From: Haematobia irritans
Lineage: Eukaryota > Arthropoda > Insecta > Diptera > Muscidae
Length of the DNA: 64,000 nt
Assembly: GCF_050003625.1 (NCBI RefSeq)
Contig: NC_134398.1
Span: 79,516,003-79,580,002, forward strand
Direction of reading: 5' to 3'
Positions 32,365 through 43,979 of this stretch are shown here, piece by piece (positions within the stretch are counted from its first letter, which is position 1; each line of letters begins with the position of its first letter). The position numbers were made by a program, and so were the translations under genes. Under the pieces are notes generated by a model. That model had not been told where the DNA came from. It did not search any database and saw only the letters and a program-made list of their open reading frames with translations.

Positions 32365-32816
32365 CACTAATAGAAAAAATTACGTTCCATAGTCGTGAGT
32401 AGACGGTGACAAAATGAAACGGAAACGTTCACAAAAAACCAAAACAAAATGTTCACAATTTCGTCCACGGGCGTTCACGATTTCATGAACGGTATTCGTT
32501 TTTCTTTGACCATGAAAAGTCTTAAAATAATCGTTAGATGTCATTGTGGCAACTCCCTCGGTGGTGCAATGTGCTAGGGCGACTGTTAACGCGTATGGTG
32601 CAGAAAACACAGGTTCGAGTCACGCTAGCAGAAATCTTTTTTTTTTTAATTTTGTTTATAAAGTCGTAACCATAACGTTTTCGTTTTATGGTGTCATTTT
32701 ATCGTTGTCAGATTGACATCGCCTGTTCTCAGTTTGACACCACATGTGTGTTGATTCACTTTCATGAACGAATCGTTTTGAAATGAGCACGCCGTGCATG
32801 ATTTTTTCTATGAGTG
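32365..32816. mobile_element. CACTAATAGAAAA MITE with nested tRNA-like module
   Basis: Inverted ends CACTAATAGAAAAAATTACG and GATTTTTTCTATGAGTG with TA at 32363-32364 and 32817-32818. The interior repeats GTTCACGATTTCATGAACG-type words. A tRNA-derived module sits inside it. Confidence 0.7.
32555..32633 (+). repeat. tRNA-derived module, third type
   Basis: CGGTGGTGCAATG (A-box-like) and GGTTCGAGTCA (B box, 32612-32622), then a T run. It differs from SINE-1 and the T-repeat modules between the boxes. No paired acceptor stem. Confidence 0.5.
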
Positions 32817-32924
32817 TATACAAGTTATTATCGTTACTATGTAGGACAAACAAAAAACAGAGATTCGAAATCCTTGATCCCTTTACTCTGTTTTCGAAAA
32901 AAAATTGAATCGTTGTGTTTGATC

Positions 32925-33412
32925 CCGCACGAACGAAAAAGACTGTTTTTCATTTGTTTGGGTGTAAAAATTATATGATTGGAACTCAAAATTTTTAACG
33001 CAATATTTTTAAGTGCAAGCATATAATGTTCATAAACTAGCATACCATGTTTGGGACATATATGTTAATATGTTAGAACATATTATGTTTGGGACTTAAA
33101 ATGTTTGTAAATATAATATGCTTGGTTGCAAACATATATTAATTTAGAAATATCCTATAAACATATATGTGTTTAGAAAGAGAGTATGCTGCATGTAAAA
33201 TAATGGAGGTAACCAATTGGTGCCTTAAAATATATATACACATAGAAAATTTCATTAAATTTTTTTCTACCAATATATGCCTGAGGTGAAACATAATATG
33301 TTTGAACAATACAAACAATATTTTGTTTGGAACAATCCTGAAAATATATATGCTTGAAGCAAAATGTGTTTGGGGCATATGTTACAGAAGCGATTTTTTT
33401 TGAGGGTGCGAA
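32925..33412 (+). repeat. M repeat, longest uninterrupted copy
   Basis: GAACGAAAAAGACTG through GAAGCGATTTTTTTTGAGGGTG. Serves as reference for empty sites of the insertions at 11681 and 38502. Confidence 0.8.
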
Positions 33413-33557
33413 GACTGAAGTTGTTTGATTGACCCTTTCATACAACACAAACGAGAACGAGTTGTGGTTTTATTCGAACGTACAAACTTCGGTCCAATCG
33501 GGAAAAACTACAAATCTCAACCTTATTTGTTGGGCTTCGAATTGTTCTCGAACACAC

Positions 33558-33666
33558 AAATCTATGACCGATGCAACGCTCTATTTGATATCATATCACG
33601 GTATCGCTCACCATTCACAGTTACGTTAGGATTCGCATCTTCTTTGAAGAGGCTCGGTCCAATGAT
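33558..33666 (-). pseudogene. Mariner/DD41D-type transposase fragment
   Basis: Minus strand reads I-I-G-P-S-L-F-K-E and N-V-T-V-N-G-E-R-Y-R-D-M-I-S-N, matching the I-I-G-P-Y-F-F-K ... N-V-T-V-N-G-D-R-Y-R stretch of the transposase at 29028-29740. No catalytic residue is included; frame is lost on both sides. Confidence 0.75.
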
Positions 33667-33961
33667 GTGACTGTGACTTTTTCTGGATGCATTTGTAGCT
33701 TTTGCAACGCTTCTTGCTGATATTAACTCCAATATCGACATTAATGAGTCATCTGTTTCACTTCTTCAGTATGTCCTTACACAAAATTATATTTTAGGGA
33801 AAATGTCAATTTTTTGCAAGGTAACCAGTTAACCAGTTTTGGCACCCCAAATATTATTTAGTTGGTACAATTCCTAAAAAAAAACATCTTTTAACTCTGT
33901 GAATTTTATAATGCAGAACAATAACAATTTTCTATTTCCTTTTTTCCATTCTGAAATAATA
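33667..33961. other. No gene recognised
   Basis: Moderate GC next to a transposase scrap; probably more of the same decayed element. Confidence 0.35.
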
Positions 33962-36814
33962 AAACAAGTAAGGAAAGTCTAAAGTCGGGTGGGGCCGACT
34001 ATATTATACCCTTCACCACTATGTATACCCAAAATGTTTTATATCATCTTCAAATTTGTTAGGAGCTATATTAAAGTTTATATTCCCATATCCAAATATT
34101 TAAATATGAACCGATTTGGACAACATTTTTTTAAACTTTCACAAAATATCTAGACTCAAAATTTTAATTGATTAATGACCGGGACGTACCACAATGTTAG
34201 TAAAAACAAGTAAGGAAAGTCTAAAGTCGGGCGGGGCCGACTATATTATACCCTGCACCACTTTGTAGATCTAAATTTTTGATACCATATCACATCCGTC
34301 AAATGTGTTGGGGGCTATATATAAAGGTTTGTCCCAAATACATACATTTAAATATCACTCGATCTGGAAGAATTTGATAGACTTCTACAAAATCTATAGA
34401 CTCAAAATTTAAGTCGGCTAATGCACTAGGGTGGAACACAATGTTAGTAAAAAAAAATATGGGAAACGTTTAAATCTGAAGCAATTTTAAGGAAACTTCG
34501 AAAAAGTTCATTTATGATTTATCGCTCGATATATATGTATTAGAAGTTTAGGAAAATTAGAGTCATTTTTACAACTTTTCGACTAAGCAGTGGTGATTTT
34601 ACAAGGAAAATGTTGGGATTTTGACCATTTTTGTCGAAATCAGAAGAACATATATATGGGAGCTATATCTAAATCTGAACCGATTTCAACCAAATTTGGC
34701 ACGCAGAGCTACAATGCTAATTCTACTCCCTGTGCAAAATTTCAACTAAATCGGAGTTAAAAATTGGCCTCTGTGGTCATATGAGTGTAAATCGGGCGAA
34801 AGCTTTATATGGGAGATATATCCAAATCCGAACCGATTTCAAGCAAATTTAGCACGTATAGTTACAACGCTAATTCTACTCCCTATGCAAAATTTCAACT
34901 AAATCGGAGCAAAAAATTGGCCTCTGTGGGCAAATGAGTGTAAATCGGGCGAAAGCTATATATGGGAGCTATATCTAAATCTGAACCGATTTTGCTGATA
35001 TTTGGCAAGTTTTTCGAGACTCATAAAATATTCAGATGTACGGAATTTGAGGAAGATCGGTTGATATACACGCCAATTATGACCAGATCGGTGAAAAATA
35101 TATATGGCAGCTATATCTAAATCTGAACCGATTTTTTCCAAAATCAATAGGGATCGTCTTTGAGCCGAAACAGGACCCTATACTAAATTTTAGGATAATC
35201 GGACTAAAACTGCCAGCTGTACTTTGCACACAAAAATACATCAACAGACAGACAGACAGACGGACAGACAGACGGACAGACAGACAGACGGACAGACATC
35301 GCTAAATCGACTCAGAATTTAATTCTAAGCCGATCCGTATACTAAAAGGTTGGTCTATGATTACTCCTTCTTGGCGTTACATACAAATGCACAAACTTAT
35401 TATACCCTGTACCACAGTAGTGGTGAAGGGTATAAATATTGGAAATATTTAAATTGCATTAAATTTCGCAAATCTGCATTTATGGTTTATAGGCTGATAT
35501 ATACCAATTAGAGTATAAGTAAATTTGAATAATTTTTGAGAGTTTTCGACTTAGCAGTGACGATTTTACAAGGAACATGTGGGTATTTTGGCCATTTTTT
35601 ATAAAACCGGAATAGCATATATATGGGGGCTTTATCTAATTCTGAACTGATTTGGATAAAATTTGGTACACATTGCTAAAATTTTAAACTTTAAAATTTT
35701 CTAAATGAAACTTTGGCCTCCGTGGCCATATGAATCTAAATCGAGCGAATATATAAGTTATATTATATATAAGTTATATCTAAATCTGAACCGATTTTGA
35801 CCAAATTTGGCATGTGTAGCAAGAATGTTGGTCATACTCTGTGTGCAAAACCTCAAGTAATCGGTGTGAAATTTTGACCTCTGAGGCCATATCGGACGAA
35901 AGATATATATGGCAGCTATATCTAAATCTGAACCAATTTCAACTAAATTGGCATGCATAGTAAAAATGTTATTTCCATTCCCTGTGCACAATTATAAGTA
36001 AATCGGAAGGATAAATAGGACGACAGATATACATGGGAGCTATATCTAAATCTGAACCGATTTGAACCAAATACGGTATGTATATTTATAATGTTAGGTC
36101 TACCCCCTTTGAAAAATTTTACGTAACTCGGGGTAAAACTTTGGCCTCTGGGGCCATAGGAGTGTAAACCGGTCGAAAGCTATATATGGGAGCTATATCT
36201 AAATTTTCATATGCGTACCGAATTCAACCAAATTCGGTACGCATATTTAGAATGTTAATTCTACTCCCTGTAAAAATTTTCACGTAACTTAATTATACTC
36301 TTTGTGCAAAACTTCACGTAAATCGGAACAAAATATTGGCCTCTGGGACCATAGGAGTGTAAATCGGGCGATAGCTATATATGAGAGCTATATCTAAATC
36401 TGAACCGAGTTGACTGATATTCTCCAAAATTTACGAGACTCACAAAATATTCGATTATACGAAATTGGAAGAAGATCGGTGGATATGTTAAATACTTAAT
36501 TTATGACCAGATCGGTATATATGGCAGTTATATCTAAACCGATTTTTTCCAAAATAAATAGGGATCGTCTTTGAGCCGAAAAAGGACCCTATGCCAAATT
36601 TAAGGACGATCGGACTTAAAATGCGAGCTGGACTTTGCACACAAAAATACATCAACAGACAGACAGACGGGCATCGCTAAATCGACTCAGAATTTAATTC
36701 GAAGCCGATCGGTATACTAAAAGATGGGTCTATTCCTTCCTGTTCCTTCTCGGCGTTACATACAAATGCACAAACTTATTATACCCTGTACCACAGTAGT
36801 GGTGAAGGGTATAA
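33962..36814 (+). repeat. Head-to-tail run of DINE-A copies
   Basis: Three units in the same direction: a left-end fragment (33962-34205, AACAAGTAAGGAAAGTCTAA plus hairpin), a complete element (34206-35434, ending GTGGTGAAGGGTATAA after a long GACA tract at 35244-35297), and a second body lacking its left end (35435-36814) with its own GACA tract and terminal palindrome. Monomer wording is TATATGGGAGCTATATCTAA throughout. Confidence 0.8.
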
Positions 36815-37512
36815 AAACACATTTGCGTTATTCATCTAGTCGGCGAAGCGTACTCCATTCAAACATCTGCTTTTTTGTTTTAATGCCCATCTTGTCTTGT
36901 TTCGATGATTTACAACTTCTAAATTTGCCCATATTCGTAGTACAACAGTGTCGAATCCTGAAAGGACCTTCCATGGTAATTCCTTGAGTTGAAAAGATGC
37001 CCATTTTGAAATGTTCTACATGGAGTCATAAAATAAACTTTTTGTCTCGAACAAATAAAAATCATAAAAGTCATAAATTATTTAAATTATAAATTACTCA
37101 TTAAAGAAACAAACGACTTGAGAACTTTATATGTTCATCGTATATCATTTGGGTAGGACCAAACTGACGATATAATTGTCAGGCTGTAAAGAACAGGGCC
37201 TTAAATAAATCATTTATTTGTATTTATTTATTTACATTTAAAATTATAATAAATTATGAAAATAAATAGTAAATATAGGAGCTAACAACATATGTTTTCG
37301 ACCTGTTAAATAAATAATAATTGGGGTAATGTTTTAATAAATTTCATTGAAAGTTGAAAAAAGTAAAACCATCTTATATGGATCGTGTTGAAATTGTTAT
37401 TTTCAATTGTTTTTGTATTTTGAGTCTTTCTGTTTGATTTCAAACCTCTTCAGTTTGAATTAACCATGAATCGTCTTACTGTTCGTTGGTAAGACGCTTC
37501 ATGCAATTATAA
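36815..37512. other. No gene or repeat recognised
   Basis: AT-rich single-copy-looking sequence. A plus frame at 36724-36987 runs out of DINE-A and is not supported. Confidence 0.45.
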
Positions 37513-37544
37513 TTGAATTTTATTTTGAAAATGCGTGCTCAGTT

Positions 37545-37668
37545 AAGAAAATGGCGCAGAATTGTCGATTTTCCAGTGAAGATCAGCCAGAAGCATTGCA
37601 ACGTAACTGTAAAAGATAAGCGCTACCGTGAGATGATATCCAATATTGTTTGCCCAAAATGCTTGTTT
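37545..37668 (+). pseudogene. Mariner/DD41D-type transposase fragment
   Basis: One frame gives A-Q-N-C-R-F-S-S-E-D-Q-P-E-A-L-Q, aligned to K-Q-N-C-R-I-W-S-E-E-Q-P-E-A-V-Q of 29028-29740. The next frame gives N-V-T-V-K-D-K-R-Y-R-E-M-I-S-N. About 30 residues between them are missing and the frame shifts. A degraded relic. Confidence 0.7.
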
Positions 37669-37699
37669 AATGGTTATGTATTAACTTATTTAACATCAT

Positions 37700-38354
37700 A
37701 ACAAATTATGAAGTTAAATACAGGGAAAATCCTAGAAACTTTGCTTTTCGAACAAGGCTTATACATTAGTGGATCTATTGAAATTTAAAAATGTTGTCCG
37801 ATAAAGGAAAGGATGAGGAAATTCGTTAAGTTTAGTCAATATTGTTAAAACCGATTAAATTATTGAGATCGTGCTTCAAAAACGCTATATGTTCTAGATA
37901 TTTTATTCAAAGACTTTCGATCGATTTCTAAAAATATTGAAATTTTTTATCCAAATTTTATACTATGCAGAAATAAGGAATGTACATGAATGAAATTTAT
38001 ATTATATTATTTTCGCCCTGTTTCGTTTCTGACATTTAAAATTAGGTTAAAAAAGTTCGCTCTGTACAGTCAAAGTGAGTACATTTTTTTTTTTCAAAAA
38101 ATAAATACCATTGTCTCCAAAATTGCATGTTTATAACCCGCGCCCTATTGTGGAACTGTGTTCTACCCTGTTAGTGCACGTGTTTGCAATACCCAGAACG
38201 AAAAGAGATAGTCACATGGTGTCTTTGGTCGGTGTAGCCATGTGTGTCTGTCTGTCTATTTTGGGTTACAATAGAACCGTATTGATTTTGGAAGAAATCG
38301 GTGCAGATTTGGATATAGTTCCCAATATGTACTTGTATGGCTTCAGAACTCATT
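37700..38354. other. Spacer with DINE-A scrap
   Basis: Mostly nothing recognised. 38260-38345 has ATTGATTTTGGAAGAAATCG and a GCAGATTTGGATATAG scrap of DINE-A. Confidence 0.4.
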
Positions 38355-38501
38355 TTAAGTTCTATAAACATATATATGTGTTTAGAAAAAGAGACCTGGA
38401 GAGTATGCTGCAAGTAAAATAATGGAAGTAACCAATTGGCGCCTATAAGATATATCCACACAACGAAAATTTCATTAATTTTTTTTACTACCAGTGTATG
38501 C
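38355..38501 (+). repeat. M repeat fragment, target of hAT insertion
   Basis: AAACATATATATGTGTTTAG through CTACCAGTGTATGC, continued after the hAT element at 39684 (CCTAAGGTGAAATATAAT). Confidence 0.75.
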
Positions 38502-38630
38502 CAGAGATGGCCTGTATCAAACTTTTTTAGGTTTGCGACTGTCGCAAAGTTGTAAACGTCACATACGCGTTGTAAATGTAGAAAAAGTAACAAAAGTCGC
38601 AAACTGAAAATACTTTAGTCGCGTCAGTTA

Positions 38631-39287
38631 CACTGAAAAAAATATTGTCGTGAGGTCAAAGATTTCATGTCTTTAAAATACGAATACAAATTTTGCTTAG
38701 CATAGAAGACGCATTTCTCTAAAATAAAGTTATTTTCCTTGTCCAAAAGTCGATAAACTTTTCAATGAAGTCGTATTGTCCTTATAATTAAGTGATTTGA
38801 CTTAAAAATGGGTATCTTAACATGAAAGAAAAAATTTATAGGCTAAGGTCAACTTGACTTTAATAATTCAGAAAAATTCTTTAAATTTAATGAAATTGTC
38901 TTTAAATTTGTCGTCTGTTTGCATCTTTACTACAAAGCAAAAAATCGTTCAAATATAGGACATGTTTTTCAAAACTTTATTTTGAAGAAGTTTTTTACTT
39001 CAAACATAGCATAATTTCTACTGGAAGTCGAGTCCCAATTTGGAAAATAAAGTTGCCGTTAACTCATTTTTAAAGGACTTTGATAGCATATGAAGAAAAA
39101 AAAGCTGAGAAAGCGAAAAATTAAAATTTGCTTCCTAGAAGCAAGTACACAAAACCTAAATTTAAAAGAGAATTGTGTCTTAAAAGTATCCATACTTGTA
39201 TTCTCCGCTTCTTTGGCTCGGAATCAATACCAAATTTTTTAAAGTAAAGACAAAATCTTTGGAACCGAGTATGCTTTTTTTTCAGTG
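38631..39287. mobile_element. CACTG-b MITE, nested in hAT
   Basis: Ends CACTGAAAAAAAT and TTTTTTTTCAGTG with TA on both sides (38629-38630, 39288-39289). Same family as 60019-60655 (shared GCTCGGAATCAATACCAAA near the right end). Non-coding. Confidence 0.85.
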
Positions 39288-39289
39288 TA

Positions 39290-39520
39290 GGCAGCGAATG
39301 CGATGATATCCAAGACGATGGTATGTGCGAAGAAGTTTCAATTCTTTTGCACGAGTACAGGGTACCCGTGGATTTTCTCGTTCTTTCTTAGCCTTCAAGT
39401 TCAGTCTCCTGTCCAATATAACCCCAAGGTATTTTGCACACTCACCAACGGGAATTTCGATACCACCTAAGAAAATAGGCTTGACCATGGGAAAACTTTC
39501 ACAAATTTCTGCAGAAACTC
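39290..39520 (-). pseudogene. Jockey-like LINE reverse transcriptase fragment
   Basis: Minus strand reads G-G-I-E-I-P-V-G-E-C-A-K-Y-L-G-V-I-L-D and then R-L-N-L-K-A. The A-K-Y-L-G-V-I-L-D motif is the conserved segment just after the catalytic domain in Jockey/CR1-type LINE reverse transcriptases. The next expected part (A-R-K-S-T-G-T-L-Y-S-C-K-R) is readable only after a frame change. Both sides are truncated. It lies between the nested MITE and the right end of the hAT element, so it was probably carried inside it. Confidence 0.75.
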
Positions 39521-39837
39521 ACAGCGAATGCTGTCAAACTAAATTAAAAAATGTTCAGGATTTCTTCTATTCAAAATTTGGTTTTCTACAGTAGGTTTAC
39601 GACTTTTGCGACATACGTATTATACCGTCGCAAATGTATGTCGCAAAAGTCACAGTTTGTGACAGGTCAACCCTGGTGTATGCCCTAAGGTGAAATATAA
39701 TATTTTTTCAGATTACTTTTCTTAATTAATCCACTTTAAGGAATACAAACTTTGTGAAAATTTGCTTTGGGCCATTCCCCATCAAGTTATAATAAAATTT
39801 GCAACAAAATTTGTATAATTGTATGCCTTTTTTTACT

Positions 39838-39901
39838 GAGTTTAGCCGCTATAATCGCTAAAGTGAAAACTAACACTTTAGCGATTTTAGCGGCTAAACT
39901 C
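39838..39901. repeat. 28-bp hairpin (27/28 paired)
   Basis: Arms 39838-39865 and 39874-39901 with an 8-nt loop AAAACTAA. The following AACTCGAACTTAATACCC is shared with the T repeat (AACTCGAACTTAATGCCC at 27600). Confidence 0.88.
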
Positions 39902-39959
39902 GAACTTAATACCCACCTTAAACTAAAAAACGGGGAAAAATTGTACACAAATGAAGCAG

Positions 39960-40255
39960 AAAGATTTACTAAATTCGTACTTCCCCCAAAATAGTTAATT
40001 ATTTTTTAAATTTCTAAATTTTACACAAATGCGCCAATTTTGAACTTCCTAATCCAATTTTTTATTTTAAACTAAAAAATTTCTTTAACTAGTGAAAAAA
40101 ATTAATTATGTCTAATAAATTTGTCGAAAAATATTTTCTTATTTTTATGATGTCAGCGTTTGTAATACTGTTTAGCTAAAACTTTCTAAAAATAATCTAA
40201 ATTTTCTAAAATTAACCAAAAGTTTTCTTCCTGGTGGGTTCAATGGTTTTTTTTA
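39960..40255 (-). repeat. CACTG-a MITE, diverged reverse copy
   Basis: AATAAATTTGTCGAAAAATA, GATGTCAGCG and CTTCCTGGTGGGTTCA match 13606-14121 reversed. Ends are decayed. Confidence 0.6.
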
Positions 40256-40430
40256 AAGTTTTGTTCAGATCGGGTCAGTTTTAAATATTTGTATAGGAGA
40301 ACCTAGACCTTTATATATAGCACCCCACAAATTTTACGGATTTGAGATGGTATCGAAAATGTAGATCTTCAAAGTAGTACAGGATATATTATAACCGACC
40401 TTGCCTGACCTTAGATAAAATAGAGATAAC
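40256..40430 (-). repeat. DINE-A right-end scrap
   Basis: CAGATCGGGTCAG, GATGGTATCGAAAATGTAGA and GGATATATTATAACCGACCT resemble the GC-rich end of DINE-A (compare 43050-43130), strongly decayed. Confidence 0.5.
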
Positions 40431-41945
40431 AAATGTTTTCCAATCAGTCACAGGTAAATTTTTGACTCATGGATGACGCTATTGAATTTGGAAAAAGATA
40501 TGTTAATATTACCGTAATTTTATAAAGGTTCTTGTTATAATTTAGTAGTATAGTATTTGTAGTAAGGTAGTATGGTATTTTAACGCACTGCTTAGGTATT
40601 TAAATAACAGTCAACCATAATATGTCTTCTTTGGCAACGAAAAAACGTACGAAAATTCACGTGAACTCGAATCAAGTAGAGGACTTCTATTTTTGAAACT
40701 TCATTTTGTTCTATGAGAATACATTGATTTTCAATTCATTCATTCAAATTTTAAAAATTACCTTACTTTTTGTTGACACATATTATATACGTTGGACTCC
40801 TAGTCGATAATAAAATATGAAGTAACTTGATTTTCGAAATAAAAGAACCAAAATCAAGTTTCTTTCGTTTGAAATACGAAAGGGATTCTATGAGAAACAG
40901 GGCGACATAGTGTCGTGATTCAAATCCATTTTGATATAAATTTGAAATTTGACAAACCTAAATAGTTTCCTCCAAATATTGCGCTTTTAAACTTATAATA
41001 TATAAGTTTACAATTATCATCTGTCATTGCCATAAGTTTGAGACGGACTGCCGCAAGGCCTGATAATGTATAGCGGTAATATTACGCCGCTGGAAAATAT
41101 TAAAATCCATATACATTGATCCCTTCACAAACAGGCGCAAACACACATAACAACATGTAGTTATATTACAACCCTCCATAAATGCGAAACTAGTCCTTGG
41201 AGAAAAGGCATACAACAATTTCATCACATCAAACGGGCTTCTGCTTAACCTCTCTGTCGTGCCATGCAACTTTATTTTGGTTGAAAATGACAATGTCCTG
41301 CGAGTGTTTCGTCCGTCGTTTACGGGGTGATTTACGCGGCAACACCTTTAAATAGACATCGTGCTCGTAATTTAATACCCGTAGTGCCCTCATGAATTTT
41401 ATTGCAAATTTTCCCTTATAGAATTCTTGTTTAACTAAATGATTAATGATATGTTTTCAATTGTCGTAAAAAACAATAGTGTGAGTATTCGGATTCTATT
41501 TTTTGATTTTGATTTGCATGGAAGGACTTTCTAAGGACTTGAAAAATATAATAGTTTCTTGCCTATGATTCCACCCAAAAACTTGATTAATAACACTAGT
41601 TTACACTGAAAATGTATATTCGATGAGAGTTGACTTTTCTTATGTATTTTGATCTGCTGAATTCGAAAAAAAATGTATGGAACAGTTTTTGAGATATCCC
41701 GTTATTTTTAGTTTTTTCGCTCCTTTTTCACTAAACATATAATATCTCGAGTTACAAACGATTTTTCGTCATCTCAATGCCTTTCATTTAAGTATCAACA
41801 ACGATTTATTCGGACATTTCTAAGTCAGAAGATGCAAGGCCGTAGCCAGGATTTTAATTCGGGGGGGGTTCAACTTAAAAAAAAATATTCATATAATCTC
41901 ATGTGTAGAAAATTTTATTTATGCATAGGTATGTATACAATATTT
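40431..41945. other. Mostly unassigned; G-tract repeat start at 41838
   Basis: No recognisable domain. A minus frame at 41024-41293 (89 codons) lies in the least AT-rich part of the region but has no motif I know and no partner exons I can place. 41838-41900 begins AAGGCCGTAGCCAGGATTTT and has a G run, related to the minus-strand starts at 24966 and 45025. Confidence 0.4.
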
Positions 41946-43138
41946 ATACCCTTCACCACTACTGTGGTACAGGGTATAATAAGTTTGTGCATTTGTATGT
42001 AACGCCAAGAAGGAGTAATCATAGACCAACCTTTTAGTATACGGATCGGCTTAGAATTAAATTCTGAGTCGATTTAGCGATGTCCGTCTGTCTGTCTGTC
42101 TGTTGATGTATTTTTGTGTGCAAAGTACAGCTCGCAGTTTTAGTCCGATTGTCCTAAAATTTAGTATAGGGTCCTGTTTCGGCTCAAAGACGATCCCTAT
42201 TGATTTTGGAAAAAATCGGTTCAGATTTAGATATAGCTGCCATATATATTTTTCACCGATCTGGTCATAATTGGCGTGTATATCAACCGATCTTCCTCAA
42301 ATTCCGTATATCCGAATATTTTATGAGTCTCGAAAAACCTGCAAAATATCAGCAAAATCGGTTCAGATTTAGATATAGCTCCCATATATAGCTTTCGCCC
42401 GATTTACACTCATTTGCCCACAGAGGCCAATTTTTTGCTCCGATTTAGTTGAAATTTTGCATAGGGAGTAGAATTAGCGTTGTAACTATGCGTGCCATAT
42501 TTGCTGGAAATCGGTTCAGATTTGGATATATCTCCCATATAAAGCTTTCGCCCGATTTACACTCATATGACCACAGAGGCCAATTTTTAACTCCGATTTA
42601 GTTGAAATTTTGCACAGGGAGTAGAATTAGCATTGTAGCTATGCGTGCCAAATTTGGTTGAAATCGGTTCAGATTTAGATATAGCTCCCATATATATGTT
42701 TTTCTGATTTCGACAAAAATTGTCAAAATACCAACATTTTCCTTGTAAAATCGTCACTGCTTAGTCGAAAAGTTGTAAAAATGACTCTAATTTTCCCAAA
42801 CTTCTAATACATATATATCGAGCGATAAATCATAAATAAACTTTTTCGAAGTTTCCTTAAAATTGCTTCAGATTTAAACGTTTCCCATATTTTTTTACTA
42901 ACATTGTGTTCCACCCTAGTGCGTTAGCCGACTTAAATTTTGAGTCTATAGATTTTGTAGAAGTCTATCAAATTCTTCCAGATCGAGTGATATTTAAATG
43001 TATGTATTTGGGACAAACCGTTATATATAGCCCCCAACACATTTGACGGATGTGATATGGTATCGAAAATTTAGATCTACAAAGTGGTGCAGGGTATAAT
43101 ATAGTCGGCCCCGCCCGACTTTAGACTTTCCTTACTGG
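41946..43138 (-). repeat. DINE-A element, complete (reverse)
   Basis: Starts TTATACCCTTCACCACTACT, then GTCTGTCTGTCTG, monomers with CGGTTCAGATTTAGATATAG, and ends GCCCCGCCCGACTTTAGACT...CCTTACTGGTTTT. Close reverse match to 34206-35434. Confidence 0.8.
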
Positions 43139-43140
43139 TT

Positions 43141-43328
43141 TTATAATATTAAATTGAGCCGACGGGCTTTTTGGGCAGCAAATAAATCAATGACTTCTTC
43201 AGTCGGCACATTTATTCGGCGATGAACCGACATTAATGGCAATCCTTTGAGTCTACTCTCGCTAGTCGAATTTCTAAGATACGTCTTTAATCTCTTCATT
43301 GTTGAAAATGAACGTTCGGATGAGCACG
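43141..43328 (-). pseudogene. hAT transposase C-terminal (dimerisation) fragment
   Basis: Minus strand reads C-S-S-E-R-S-F-S-T-M-K-R-L-K-T-Y-L-R, then S-R-L-K-G-L-P-L-M-S-V-H-R and E-E-V-I-D-L-F. The S-x-E-R-x-F-S ... L-R ... R-L ... L motif is the hATC dimerisation domain, in the version found in ZMYM1-like proteins and hAT transposases of insects. About 62 residues remain, ending at a stop at 43141. Upstream the frame runs directly into M repeat, so the catalytic domain is missing. It is not linked to the hAT element at 38502. Confidence 0.82.
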
Positions 43329-43580
43329 TACACGGATGAAAAAGACTGTTTTTCATATGTTTGGCTATAAACATTATATGTTTGGAACACAAATTTTTAA
43401 ACACAATATTTTTGAGTGCAAGCATATAATGTTCATAAACTAGCATAACATGTTTGGGACATATATGTTAATATGTTAGAACATATTATGTTTGGGACAT
43501 AAAATGTTTGTAAATATAATATGCTTGGATGCAAACATATATTAATTTAGAAATAGCCTATAAACATATATGTGTTTAGT
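43329..43580 (+). repeat. M repeat copy
   Basis: TACACGGATGAAAAAGACTG through AACATATATGTGTTTAG. Confidence 0.78.
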
Positions 43581-43675
43581 AGCTTGGAGCGCTATTTAAC
43601 AGGGAGCGATATTGAATTAAGTTGGTGGTTGTTGCTTGTTATTACAAAATTAACATTTTATTTTTCCTTGGGCAA

Positions 43676-43815
43676 TTGGTCAGCTACTTCTTTGATCCTT
43701 ACAAACTGTGTGGTCCGCTGTTCGAATCCCCGTCCGGCAAAAGGTAAAATTAAAAAAATCATAAAATTGAATAATTTCTTCTACAATGTTTGTATTACAG
43801 AAAAACATGCTAAGA
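43676..43815 (+). repeat. Decayed T-repeat tRNA-like module
   Basis: CTTACAAACTGTGTGGTCCG, TGTTCGAATCC (B-box-like) and the tail ATAATTTCTTCTACAATGTT...TTACAGAAAAA match the left half of 26130-26282 and 52440-52580 in reverse. Confidence 0.6.
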
Positions 43816-43979
43816 ACTAAAAAATCTCGTGGAAATGAGAAAGATGTGGGGGAATATACAATTAGGCAGAAACAAAATTTTGAGCATTCAGGTCGAAAAC
43901 CTATGTTGTTACCACCTATATTACCTGTTTATTTTCATAATTCATTATGATTGTAAATATATAAATAAATAAATAAAAT

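Larger units (their letters stand above)
38502..39675. mobile_element. hAT-type element, 8-bp target duplication
   Basis: Inverted ends CAGAGATGGCCTGTATCAAA and, from the other end, CAGGGTTGACCTGTCACAAA. GTGTATGC is duplicated at 38494-38501 and 39676-39683. The intact target CCAGTGTATGCCCTAAGG is present at 12411-12428. CAG...-type ends and 8-bp duplication are hAT hallmarks. It contains a nested MITE and a LINE scrap and no hAT transposase. Confidence 0.9.
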
